Assembly: GCF_001039355.2 (NCBI RefSeq)
Contig: NW_019773570.1
Span: forward strand, 374,783 to 438,782
Origin: Lingula anatina
Lineage: Eukaryota > Brachiopoda > Lingulata > Lingulida > Lingulidae
Direction of reading: 5' to 3'
DNA length: 64,000 bases
Below, one piece after another: positions 41,093 through 52,800 of this stretch. Numbering within the stretch: position 1 is the stretch's first letter; each line of letters opens with the position of its first letter. Under the pieces are notes generated by a model. The model was given only the letters and a program-made list of their open reading frames with translations, did no database searches and was not told the DNA's origin. Both the position numbers and the translations under genes were made by a program.

Positions 41093-43854
41093 TTAAGTAA
41101 ATTTGGGATAGATGTCACCCGCACAGCAGAAATGCGTATATTTGTTGTACAGGATGTCAGCACAGCATCCAAACACGGTCGAGTTCTTTGGAATCCTAAC
41201 GCCGCCACAACACTCTTGGTTTGCAGAGTTGTATGGGTTTCCTTCACAGCATTGATCATATTGTGTTTTCCAATAGATATCTCTATCACAGCATATTTGA
41301 CTGTATGGGTCGTATGGATAGTTGTCACATAGATGGCAATTGCCCCTTCCAACAATATTACCCTGGCAACATTGGTGCGAAATAGAATCGTAAGGAGAAC
41401 CTTCACAACATTTATCATATAGTACTTTCCAATGGACAGTTCCCCCACAGCATATTTGACTGGCTGGGTCGTATTGTTGGCTGTTACATAGATGGCAATT
41501 GCCCCTTGGTACAATAATGTCCTGGCAACACTCGTGCGAAATAGAATCGTAAGGAGAATCACCACAACACTGATTATGTACTTTCCAATAGATAGTTCCC
41601 CCACAACATATTTGAGTGGCTGGGTTGTATGGTTGGTTGTTACACAAATTACAGTTGTCCTTTGACCGTTGGCCAACCTTCCGTAGAGTGTGTTCCCACA
41701 GCAAATGGCTATAGATGGATCGTACTGTATATTGCTGCAAAGATGACACAAACCTTTTGGCACGATGGTCTTCTGGCAACATTCTTCGCTTTCCAAGGTA
41801 AATGACCTATCATTGCAGCAACCCGATGTGGCCTGGTTGATTAGGCTGTTACCACAACAAGTTACATTGAACGCTTCAAGGTAAAGGGTCCCTCCACAGC
41901 AAACGTATACAGACTGGTTATATGCCTGGCCGTTGCAGCAGGCTTGAGAACCTTTATTAATTACGGTACTGCCACAACACTCTTGGGTGGTCAGAATAAA
42001 AGGGTTGTTTGCACAGCATCCTTGGAAGTTGGGGTTTATAATTTGATTATTACAGCAAGTTCCTTTTGTGACAATGGATGTGTCACAGCATTCATGGGTC
42101 TGGGGGTTGAACGGCTGACCGTTACTTGGACAACATGGCAGACTGCTGCAACAACCCGGACTTGGTTCGCCTATATCGCAGCCTAAAAGAATAAAGAGAT
42201 CAATGAAAAAGTATTTAATGCTTTCAATGTATTAATTTCATCAAGAATATCCTTTTTTTAAAAAAAGCATGCAGGACAATACACTTTTCAATAAATCTGG
42301 TAAAATTTCTTTCTTGCCGTGAGTCTACTAGTGTAAAAGAGAAATGAAATAACAATGTTGTCGAATTAAGATAAAGAGGTAAAGAGAACATGATGACTTC
42401 TAATATTTATTGATAATTTTTGTCATCTCATCAGTATTTCAGACGTTTAAGCGAGGACATTGTTTTGAAAGCAATTAAGGGAATGCAGACATTCACACTG
42501 GTGCTGGACAAAAATTGAATTTAGGGAGGAAATCTGCAAAAACTAAACTCGCGCTCGTGATGGGGGGGGGGGCGGTTTGTAGTTCTGACATGAAAAATAT
42601 TCGATAGGCCATACCTGGTACACGAGGTTAACGTCTTTTGGCTGTCAGTCAATTTTAATTGTTTGTCTATATTTTGTCGCCTACATTAGCGATTAAAACA
42701 TATTATATAACATAGTTAAACATTTTGTCCATTAAGCCCATCCACAAGAGGTTGTCCAATCTTAATAGAGCGAAATTTGTAAAGCCAGATATTTGAAATG
42801 CTATTTAAGACAGGTAGCATTACACGTGGCCTTTACTACAATTTGTATATTTGGATTTGGATTATTGAATTATTGAGTTAGGCATCCCATGGTAGGCGAC
42901 CCATAACTACACTGCACCTAAAATGGCAAAACTCCTGCTTAAATCGGAAAGGAGCCAGTTTGCGTCTGTTGTCAACAAGCAAATCATGAATTATTTGTCA
43001 TTGTCTGTCTTAAGGAATTTTTGCATTGTACATACTGAAATGGGATGGGTATTCGTCATACAATAATGTATTGCATTTATATATAGTCCAGGCAATCTAA
43101 ACCATCGTAGGTCCAATCTGGAAAATAATTGCAACAGTTTTTATTTTACTACAGTGCTTTCCTATGAAGTCCCCAAAATGACACACTAAAAGTTATAAGG
43201 AATCCTAGCATGGGAAATAGGAAAAAACAGGGATGAAGTAATATAAGTTTAGCCTGTTTTGGTAACGAAAGTTTTAAAAATCATCCCTTTTTGAATAATA
43301 TCCCCATGCTATTAATACGAACAAAAATTAGATTGTGCTAGAGGAGTACAAGATGTACGAAACGCATGTTTATTTTACTGACACATCTGTCCTTAACCTC
43401 AAGTATATTTTTCACAGTGCCTGGTAACGAAGGTTTAAAAAAACATTTCTATGAGAACTTTTGCTTCCTCTGAAATATTTGACTGCGTCCTGTCACAATA
43501 TTCTCTTACTAATAATAGGTAGAACTAAACTGAGGATTTATTAATGGCTAAAATAATACAAAAATATCAAACAACTCAAAATAATGACGTGCGCCAAAAG
43601 GCGTAACTAAGGCTTTTCGGTTTTCTAAAAATCTGGCAACATCATGATAATAGCTGCAAGCTAGTCATGTGTTATTGAAATAAACATTCAAGACATTTCT
43701 CAGACGTAAAACACCATACTTGCTTCCTGACAAGTTGCATATTTCCTGCTTTAGTAAAAATGATCTAGATCGGTTGGAGAAAGTGAGATGGTACCGCAAG
43801 TGTCAGGAATGAAGGTTTAAAATTTAGTCTTTTTTGTGTGAGAATAGATAAATA

Positions 43855-43905
<51 letters not shown>

Positions 43906-45800
43906 TTAGCCGCTAGATTGATGTCCTTCAAGTTCCACTTGACCAAAACGCTTACATTTCATTTTAAAAAAAGTTAAATGGACCTTAATATTGAGAATGA
44001 GTTTAGTCACCACGCAACAATGGGTACCATATGTGACCCTTATGGGCTGTGATGTGGGTTACAGATGGATTTGTCCATAAGCTCCCTGTGGATCCCATGT
44101 CAGCAAGCCCAGATGACCTAAAATAAGGGTCCCATATAGGACCCATACGGTCCAACTGGGCTAATGCAGGTTTCTTTGGCAGATAAAAAACCATAAAATG
44201 GGCAACCTTTAATCCAACCAATCGAGTATGATAATTAAGTCCCATCTAGTCCAAATAGGCTCATATATGCATCCTCAACAACAGACACCAGGTGTCGCTA
44301 CGCATACACAATGCAGCCTTACCTACAGTTCTATCCCTCAATAATGTAGAGTCAACAGCATGCATATTCATGAACGTTCAAAAAAGTAATGATAGACGTT
44401 TCATTACAATTACATTTTCTAGCATCCTTCTCAAACGATGAAGTATCTCGGAGTATTTGAGTATCACCTAATATTTGACGGGGGGGGGTATAGTACTCCA
44501 GCTACTTATTTACTTTAATGATAGTATATCTGTGAAAATTGTGTAATATAAAAAAATCTAAAACTTAAAGGGTGTTATAAACATGTACATAACAAACCAA
44601 GTGAACGACTGAAATCTACGTAACATTTGGTAACGAGGTAAAATTTTTGAAAATGAACACTGCTCACCAGAGCAAAACACATAATGGTGAGGTATGCTCC
44701 CTTTAACTCGTCCATCTTCCTATTTGCAATGCTAAATGCATTACGTATAGGCGCAACGACCCATGAGACTCTTAATTGAACAAATGTTTGTGTAATGGAA
44801 TTTCAAACACTGCAAATTAATATTTTAAATAATAAAAAAATACAACAAAATTAGTCAACATATGGAGCTAACATATAGGTTAAATGTTTATGCCTTCCAA
44901 TACATTAACATTTTAGTTTTACTATTTTAAACGTCCCTCCACCCAAAAAAAAAAGGGTACGTAGTTGATGAAAATGCTTATAAGTTAAGAAGTAGTAAAA
45001 TGTGATGCATCAAAATCCATTCCATGTATTCATATTTAGATTGAATTCACCTGAATACCTTTTAACCTTATTAAGAAAAGGGGTGGAAAATGCTTAGCAT
45101 TTTTGTCATTAATTTAGAGGGGACTTTTCTGCCTTTTTCTTTCCTTGTGCACGATCAGGTACTGCTTAAAATACGCCAAAAAGAAAAAACGAAGGCACTG
45201 AGAAATAGGGCTTTCGTAAAATGTTTTCCTGAAATTTAAAATCGATAATTGGCTGTAAATGAATTTAAAATTCACTGTTTTGCAAAACTCCCCCTTTTCT
45301 TCCGACCAGTTCATATATAATGAATGAATCAGGACAAATTTTAGAGTAGCCGTACTTTACAAAAAAGATGCGTTTTCAAGCGATGACTGCATTTAATATA
45401 CAATTTATAGCAATTATATCACAGTAAAAACGAGCGATGTCCTATTCCATGTAAAACCGTGGAAGGAAAAATGGGGAAATTACACAGAAATTACACAGAA
45501 AATGAACCGCAGTGTAAATGTAAATGGCCAAATAACGACTATTTAAAATGCATTATTATACACAACAAAACACCTGGCCAGCTCTTAAACACTGTATATA
45601 GGTTCAAAATAAATCTGGTCAAATTGTGTGCGGGTTTTGTCTGCCCTACGTTTTCTGCGTGCCTGGCATATGGTTTCATCGTCATTGAAATACGTAAACA
45701 AAATTACAATAAAATCTGTCAGGTACTCACCGTTTGAGCTCACTAGAGGTTGTAAAACAATAAGCACTCCAGTGAACAGAAAAAGCCGCACGCTCTCCAT
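41093..45800 (-). pseudogene. Galaxin-like gene A, disabled by deletion and frameshift
   Basis: Signal exon 45731-45800 (MESVRLFLFTGVLIVL) and second exon from 42182 downward match gene B. Exon 2 opens in frame with CC-pair repeats (NGQPFNPQTHECC, CCANNPFILTTQECC) but lacks the tandem 24-residue units of gene B. Near 41670-41690 a deletion of about 256 bp relative to B fuses two repeats and shifts the frame. The downstream repeats (CNNQPYNPATQICCGGTIYW and so on) continue in another frame. That frame ends early at 41093-41095, where B continues with DTCICCNG and a Pro-rich tail; most of that tail is deleted here. Without the shift it would be a close relative of B. A transcript could still be made, since the promoter is conserved. 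Confidence 0.85.
43857..43907. repeat. TTA microsatellite in galaxin-like A intron
   Basis: About 17 uninterrupted ATT/TTA triplets within the 3.5-kb intron. Confidence 0.9.
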
Positions 45801-45906
45801 CGCTAAATCAAAGTCATGTGCAAACTTCCGAAAAAACTATATCCGTTCTTTCTACTCAAGTTCCAAAAGCAGACAGTACTCCGAAATAAATGACTTTGCT
45901 CTAGCG

Positions 45907-45932
45907 TTTAAGTAGTCGCAAAACTTACGTCA
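45907..45932 (-). promoter_or_regulatory. Core promoter of galaxin-like A: CRE-like site plus CTTAAA box
   Basis: On the minus strand TGACGTAA (45925-45932) precedes CTTAAA (45907-45912), about 107 bases upstream of the ATG. The pair is conserved in copies B and C, with a CCAAT-type GATTGGT further upstream in A. Confidence 0.5.
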
Positions 45933-46305
45933 TAATTTTCCATCTATAAGAAATAGTTCTATTTACATTAAGGCACCAATCAGACGCTGAGGCATGCATT
46001 TTCATCATTTATGTGTGGAATTGTACGTACCTGTACATCGTTCTCAAAACAACGTAAGAAATAGTGCACGTGTTCTTATTACATATTGTTTAGTTTGAAC
46101 CTATATAATGACGAAGTAGTAAAAGTACAATGTAATTGAAATCAATTTTCGATGACATTAATTTAAGATGCAAGCTATTTGCCCTCAGAGAAAGTGTTGA
46201 TCTCAAGAAACCAACAAAGTATTTTCAAAACCCTGTTTTACTACGTTTTACTTGTCGTAAAATTTATGATAGGAGAGAAAAAACAAGTTGTACCATCTGC
46301 ATCTA

Positions 46306-47964
46306 CAGGGTTGCTACTTAATATGGAATATTTTTTATCATTGTTATTTTTGAGTGCTGATTAAAATTTTTTGGCTTGAGTCATTAAAAAAGTATGTCAC
46401 TGAGTGATTATAACATCCAGTCTTCTGTTGTGAGATATTTTGTTCAATAATATTAAATCTGACATAAGATGCCATTCAAAAGAAAGGAACACCCCAAGAA
46501 AACCATATCAACAGTCTGATGTCAGTATAAACTTTAAGATAAGATATTAAAGAAAATGATAGCCTCCGGAAAGTGATATGTTACACAGTCAAAGAACTCA
46601 CTACAGTAAATCATGAAAAGTCAGTAATTGCGGGTATGACCTCCAGCAGCCGCTTGCAGCGCCTTCATCCTACATGGCATACCCTGTGACATGTTTTTTA
46701 GAGTTTGGCTGGGGATATCATTCCACGCAGTGATATTTGCCTGTTGCAGTTCATCACTATTTACTGGTCGAGGACCATAGCTATTAATTCTGTGAGTTAC
46801 TTCCGCCCAAAGATTTTCAATTGGGTTCATGTCTGGAGAGTTTGCAGGCCAGGGCAGTTGTTGAACCCATTGGTTTTGAAGAAAAACAGTGATTCTGCGG
46901 CCTTGATGTGGGGTTGCGCAGTCGTCTTGGTACACAAAGTTGTTCCTGAAGATGACTCTTACCAATCGAATCATTGTTTGCTGTAGAATGTTTCTGTAGG
47001 AATCCTGGATAAGGTTGCCTCCTAGAAAAACCAACTGGTTCTGGGCACCGACATGAAATGCTCCCCAAACAGAGACGTTCCCATCCCCTGCATGCACCAT
47101 AGGCAGTACACAATCATCGTTGTATGCCCCTCGTACACGTCGGTGAACACGGATTCGACGATCAACCCTAAAAAATCCATATATGGCCTCATCACTGAAA
47201 ACGACGTAATTCCAGTGTTTTGGCTGCAAACGCACGTGGTCCCCAGCCCATTGCAGACGTCGCTGTATATGACCTGCTGTTAACAGTGGTTTCCCTACTG
47301 GCCTTCGTGCAAAATAACCGGCTTGCAGTAATCTCTTGTTCACGAGGGACCTTGAAACGGGCGTTTGAATAACATTCTGCCTCTCTTTTCTGAGGACACT
47401 GGTTGTCTCTGTACGACCAGCACGGCGTCCTCTAAGGAGAAGGCAATCCTGTCTTCTTGGTGTGATACGCGGACACCCTGGTCGAGGTATTGGAGTAGGT
47501 GCCCCTGTTGCAGCAATTATTTGGGGGACTTCACAAACGGTTCCTGATAAATGTTGAATTACCTGGCAATGGCTGTCCGTTTCTGGCCATTTTCTCTGAG
47601 AGCAAGAATCCCATAGTAAGCTGCGTTCCTTAGCTGTCAAACCATATCTTCACTAATGTACCTGTCAAGTTTCAGAGCGATCCCTTTGTTGCTTCTCTAA
47701 ACACACTTCAAAGATTGACCACACCCATGCGTTTTTATACAAGGGCAGAAATTGCCGAAAAGACCACCCCTCACATTTCTGACCACAGAACATGCAACTG
47801 CATGCATCAATTGTTTCGAGAGTTGTGTGGTAATTAGGTAACACACCTAGCTACACATGGAGTGACACCTCAGCTTTGGATTTAAAGTAGTTAGAGAGAA
47901 ATTAAATATTTTGTAGAAAATTTACTCGCCAAAAAATAATATTCCATATTAAGTGGTAACCCTG
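46306..47964 (-). mobile_element. Full-length Tc1/mariner element with TIRs and TA duplication
   Basis: Left end CAGGGTTGCTACTTAATATG at 46306; right end is the inverse of CAGGGTTACCACTTAATATG at 47964. TA flanks both ends (46304-46305 and 47965-47966). The duplicated locus upstream of gene B shows the uninterrupted site at about 56193 (CACATATCTA, then GTCTCTGCTGCTG), so the ends are exact. Length is 1659 bp. It encodes the transposase frame described separately. Confidence 0.95.
46621..47640 (-). pseudogene. Tc1-like DDE transposase, catalytic part intact, N-terminus damaged
   Basis: The open frame is about 340 codons. The catalytic core is complete: FSDEAIYGFFRVD (first D), VYQDDCATPHQG (second D) and NSPDMNPIENLWAEV (E, 34 residues on). 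The end GGHTRNY is typical of the family. There is no in-frame ATG at the expected start: the frame begins at TTG/ATA codons, and a nearby ATG is out of frame. A better match to the helix-turn-helix (ALRENGQKRTAIAR) is in another frame and followed by stops. The N-terminal DNA-binding part is therefore frameshifted, and the element is probably unable to mobilise itself. Confidence 0.85.
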
Positions 47965-49881
47965 TATCTGGGCGTTTCTGCTGCTGTAGCTTTTTTGTTG
48001 TTGTTGTTGTCATTTAGTATTCAGCTGCACGAACAAAGTTGATTTAGCTATAAGAGTTCATTTTAATAATGTCGTTTTATCAGCATGTAATGTTGAACTT
48101 TTCACGAGCATGAATAATTCAGCTGAATCTGTAATCTCTGAATGTCGGTAATCACCCTTGTGGCCTCGAAAATTGCAGGATGAGCATTTCATTACATCAT
48201 CTTTTAAGCCTTTAGTTGCCAGTTTGCTGTGAATTCGAGCCCATTTGTAGTTGTTCTTAGTCGGTTTATTGCTTGGAAGACATGCAGTGGGTAAATAAAA
48301 TTCGCGACATATTTGAGGCCATTAGCAAAGCGAGCGGTACAGTTTTCTATTTCACACCAGTTTGAGAGACAAGCCGGGTTATGAGGCAAGAGAGCCTCTT
48401 TAACGAAGCCTCCACACTCAAATGATTAATTTTTATTGGTGCATTGAGGCTTGCGAAAAGGGGTAATTTGCTTATCAGTATTCAGAGATAATTACACGCC
48501 TCAAATAAAACCACCCGATATTTCCTCCTGGAATGCCAGGAAAACATGCTCCAAAGTGCAAATCCAAGTGCAGGGATGATGTTAACAATGATTCTTAATT
48601 GAGGAGGAGAAAGGTGTCTCTTTCTTGAAGAAAATTACATTTGGCGTAGAAAATATCGGATAGGAAACCCTATTTGGTAATAATTACTGCAGGCAAATTT
48701 GCCACTAATCCGAAATGAAAGGAACTCCACCAGTAAATTAATTCATCAATAGCAAGAATCAAAAATAGAGATGGGACTTCCTTATTTCAAACAACAATGA
48801 TTAGTACAATTTTCTTGTTGTCTTTGCATATCCTTTTTAGAATAAAACATAAGATACAAAGATGCTTCTTTTGTAAATAAACATTAATATTATAATAGCT
48901 TTATAGCAAATTGCAGAAACATCAAAATCCACTTATAGATTTACAATTAATAACAATTGACAATCTTGTAACTTGCCTACGCCAGTATGTATATTTGTTT
49001 AGGTTTTATATGTATAACATGTTTTTGACACTTTAATCTAGTCACTAAGAAAATACGTTGATGTGCATCGTCCAGAAGGTTCATATAACGTTGGTATCAA
49101 GGTTGCCGTAGCGTGCACTGCGACGTTTAGAGTTTTGTGGTTGTTTGTTTCGCAAAAAAGGCAAACGGGATGCCACTGTGACTACGAAGAACCATTTGAC
49201 AAACATATAAAAAGGGGTTCATTGAGCCAATTACTTAAGAGCCTAGTAGTATGCCTCTACAGATACCTTCTCTGTACCCCCCCAAACCCTGGCATATGAA
49301 TGATCTCGATTCTCGAACGACACAAAAGTGATAGCATTCAAAACCACGGATATATTGTCTGTTTACTGCTACACACGCTTACGAATTATGCTTATTTTCA
49401 TATCAACAAATGTGTTGTATCTCCATATTATCTTCATGAAGAACATCATCTTACTAGATGCTTAAATAAAAAATGTAAATTATTGGTCATTTTTGTGTTA
49501 ATACTGTATAATATAATATAATATAATATAATATAATATAATATAATATAATATAAATGTTATCACCAGAAATTACCCACTTCACTTCAGAGCTTTAACT
49601 AAAAACATCAACCATAAGCATCAATAGGTTAAATTATTTTGTTGGCATAATGTTAAGACTTTTTTCTTGCTTTCGCAACATTTCAGAACTTAATCCTCAC
49701 CTTTGCCCTTGTTTGTTATGCAAATAAAAACCATTTCACAATCACTGAGCAAAAAAAGATGTAATTATTTACATTTTACTGCCCAGATTTTCATTTATTT
49801 AAAGTTGAATTCTAACATTTATTTGAAGAAGAATTCTAATTGGTTTGTTGCCTCAAGTCATGGTAAGTCAACGTAAGATGT
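47965..49881. other. Spacer between galaxin-like duplicates
   Basis: Homology to copy B upstream sequence continues to about 48100 (GTCATTTAGTATTCAG, ATGTAATGTTGAAC). Then unique AT-rich DNA follows, with open frames (48204-48389 minus, 49063-49521 plus) lacking known domains. A TAATA array at 49505-49556 lies at the left edge of duplicate B. Minus-strand AATAAA signals at 49794-49799 and 49818-49823 serve gene B. Confidence 0.6.
49505..49556. repeat. TAATA pentanucleotide microsatellite
   Basis: About ten ATAAT/TAATA units at the junction where homology to copy A begins; the same motif class as the array at 1-50. It may have served as a recombination site for the duplication (inference). 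Confidence 0.85.
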
Positions 49882-52800
49882 CTATGGTAAGAGAATCACG
49901 CCATCTGGTAACATTTCAAACCCTGGGATGGGCTGGTGGGGCGGTGGATTAACGACGGCGTTAGGGTCACAAGTACCATCGCAGGGGACCACTTGGTTAT
50001 TCAGGCACTGCTGAGTTTGCGTATTACACGGAGTTCCGTTGCAGCAGATACAAGTGTCTTTAGGATAGATGGCGCCAGCGCAGCATATGTGCGTATTTTT
50101 GTTGTACACGGTATAGGCGCAGCATCCAACCACGGCCGAGTCCTTTGGAATCCTATACCCTCCACAACAGGTGGTTGTTGCTGGGTCGAAAGGTTGGTTA
50201 TTGCAGCAGCTCCCTTTGTTCACCACCGTTGATCCACAGCACTCTTGGGTTGCAGAGTTGTATGGGTTGCCTGAACAACAGTCGTCGAACTGTGATTTCC
50301 AATAGATATTTCCACCACAGCATATTTGACTGGTTGGGTTGTATGGTTGGTTGTTACACAAATAACAATTGCCCTTTGAAACAATATTGCCCAGGCAACA
50401 CTCGTGCGTGTAAGAATTGTACGGGGAATTAACACAACATTGGTAATACTGCACTTTCAAATAGATAGTGCCGCCACAACATATTTGACTGACTGGGTTG
50501 TATGGTTGGTTGTTACATAGATGACAGTTGCCCCTTGGGACAATGTTGCCTAGGCAACATTCGTAAGCAAAAGAATTGTAAGGGGAATTGCTGCAACATT
50601 GATCATATTGTGTTTTCCAATAGATAGTTCCCCCACAACATATTTGAGAGGCTGGGTTGTATGGTTGGTTGTTACATAGCTGGCAATTGCCCTTTGGAAC
50701 GATATTTCCAAGGCAACATTCGTACGCAAACGAATTATATGGAGCATTTCCACAACATTGGTCATACTCTGTCCTCGAATATAGACTCCCTCCACAGCAT
50801 ATTTGAGTGGCTGGATCGTAAAGGCAGTTGTTACAACATGATCCTCTGTTAACGACTGTGTTCTTGCAACACTCCTGTGTTGAAAGAGAATAAGGATTAC
50901 CAGCACAGCACCCCAAATAAACAGTGTTGATGAGAATGCTGCCACAACACTGGCTATTGGGCAACATTTCGTAGAGTTTGTCTCCACAGCAAATAGCAAA
51001 AGATGGATCGTACTGTATATTGCCGCAAAGATGACACGAACCTTTTGGTACAACGTTGCCCAGGCAACATTCTTCGCTTTCCAAGCTGAATGACTTATCA
51101 TTGCAGCAACCAGATGTAGCCTGGTAGATTGGGCTGTTACCGCAACAAGCTACGTTGTACGCTTTAAGGTAAAGCGTCCCTCCACAGCAAACGTATACAG
51201 ATGGGTTATATGCCTGGCCGTTGCAGCAGGCTTGAGAACCTTTATTGATTACAGTACTGCCACAACACTCTTGGGTGGTCAGAATAAAAGGATTGTTTGC
51301 ACAGCATCCTTCGAAGTTCGGTTTTATGGGTTGATTATTACAGCAAGTTCCTTTAGTGACAATGGATGTGCCGCAGCATTCTTGAGTCTGGGGGTTGTAG
51401 GACTGACCGTTACAACAATCTAGCCAAGACGAAATCAAAAAACCACCGCAACACTTATTTGTCAATGGATCGTATACCTGACCGTTACAGCAAGATCCTA
51501 TAGGCACAATAGCTGTATTGCAGCATTCATGGGTCTGAGGGTTGTATGGTTGACCGTTACAGCAAGATCCTATTGCGACAATAAATGTGTTGCAGCATTC
51601 ATGGGTCTGAGGGTTGTATGGTTGACCGTTACAGCAAGATCCTATTGCGACAATAAATGTGTTGCAGCATTCGTGGGTCTGAGGGTTGTATGGTTGGCCG
51701 TTACAGCAAGAACCTATAGGCACAATGGCTGTATTGCAGCATTCATGGGTCTGAGGGTTGTATGGTTGGCCGTTACAGCAAGAACCTATAGGCACAATGG
51801 CTGTATTGCAGCATTCATGGGTCTGAGGGTTGTATGGTTGACCGTTACAGCAAGAGCCTATTGTTACAATAGCTGTATTGCAGCATTCATGGGTCTGAGG
51901 GTTGTATGACTGACCGTTACAACAAGTTCCTTTTGTGACAATGGACGTGCTGCAGCATTCGTGGGTCTGGGGGTTGTATGGCTCACGGTTACAACAACCT
52001 AGCCATGATGGAAACAAGGAACCACCGCAACACTTATTTGTCAATGGATCGTATACCTGGCCGTTACAACAAGATCCCTTTGTGACAATAGTAGCATCGC
52101 AGCATTCGTGGGTCAGGGGGTTGAACTGTTGACTGTTACAACAAGATCCTATTGCAACAATAGCCGCATCGCAACATTCGTGGGTCTGGGGGTTGTATGG
52201 CTGACCGTTACAGCAAACCTCATTGCTTGCACAACATGGCTGACTGTTGCAACAGTACGGACTTGGTTCTCCTATATGACAGCCTAAAATAATAAAGAGA
52301 TCAATGAAAAAATGAATAATGCTTACAATTTACAAATGAAATCAAAATATGCTTTTTAATTTATACTGGCAATTAAAGTTTTCAATAAATTGTGGAAAAA
52401 CTCTACGATACATTTTAAAAGACATATAAAAGACATGAAACTTTGAACCTGTGAGTCGAGAGTCACGAGTGTAGAAGAAAACTGAAATAACCATATTGTT
52501 AGATTGAGATGAAGAACACATGATGGCTTCTACTATTTATTGAAAAATTTTGTCGTTACTAGTAGACATGCATTTTAGTGAGTGTGAGTACTGAATTCGA
52601 GTACAAGATGAATATCAATTATACAATTATATATTGCATATATCTACATAGCATAAAAAGATGTGTGTGCGATAGACAATCGCAACCTTTATAACCACAA
52701 TGTTTGAGCATTTTCATGTTTAAATCAAGCACTGCCATGAACAAAGTTATACTTATATTAACCAAAAATAAGTCAATAACAATTTCAGGCTTTGCTAGTG

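Larger units (their letters stand above)
40690..48060. repeat. Galaxin-like segmental duplication, copy A
   Basis: Direct duplicate of about 49545-56320. Matching blocks include the 3' flank (AACCATAAGCATC, TTTTGTTGGCATAA), both exons, intron segments (ACCAGAGCAAAACACATAAT), the promoter and DNA beyond it (GATCTCAAGAAACCAACAA). It carries a 1.66-kb Tc1 element that copy B lacks. Confidence 0.85.

Noticed and set aside
41011-41796. 261-codon minus-strand frame in galaxin-like A
   Set aside because: Only its first part is the real frame. After the deletion near 41680 it reads CC-repeat DNA out of frame, giving a Cys-poor hydrophobic translation, so it is not a new membrane protein.
51529-51909. 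126-codon plus-strand frame with regular repeats
   Set aside because: It is the antisense of the 72-bp repeats of galaxin-like B; the periodicity comes from the real gene on the other strand.
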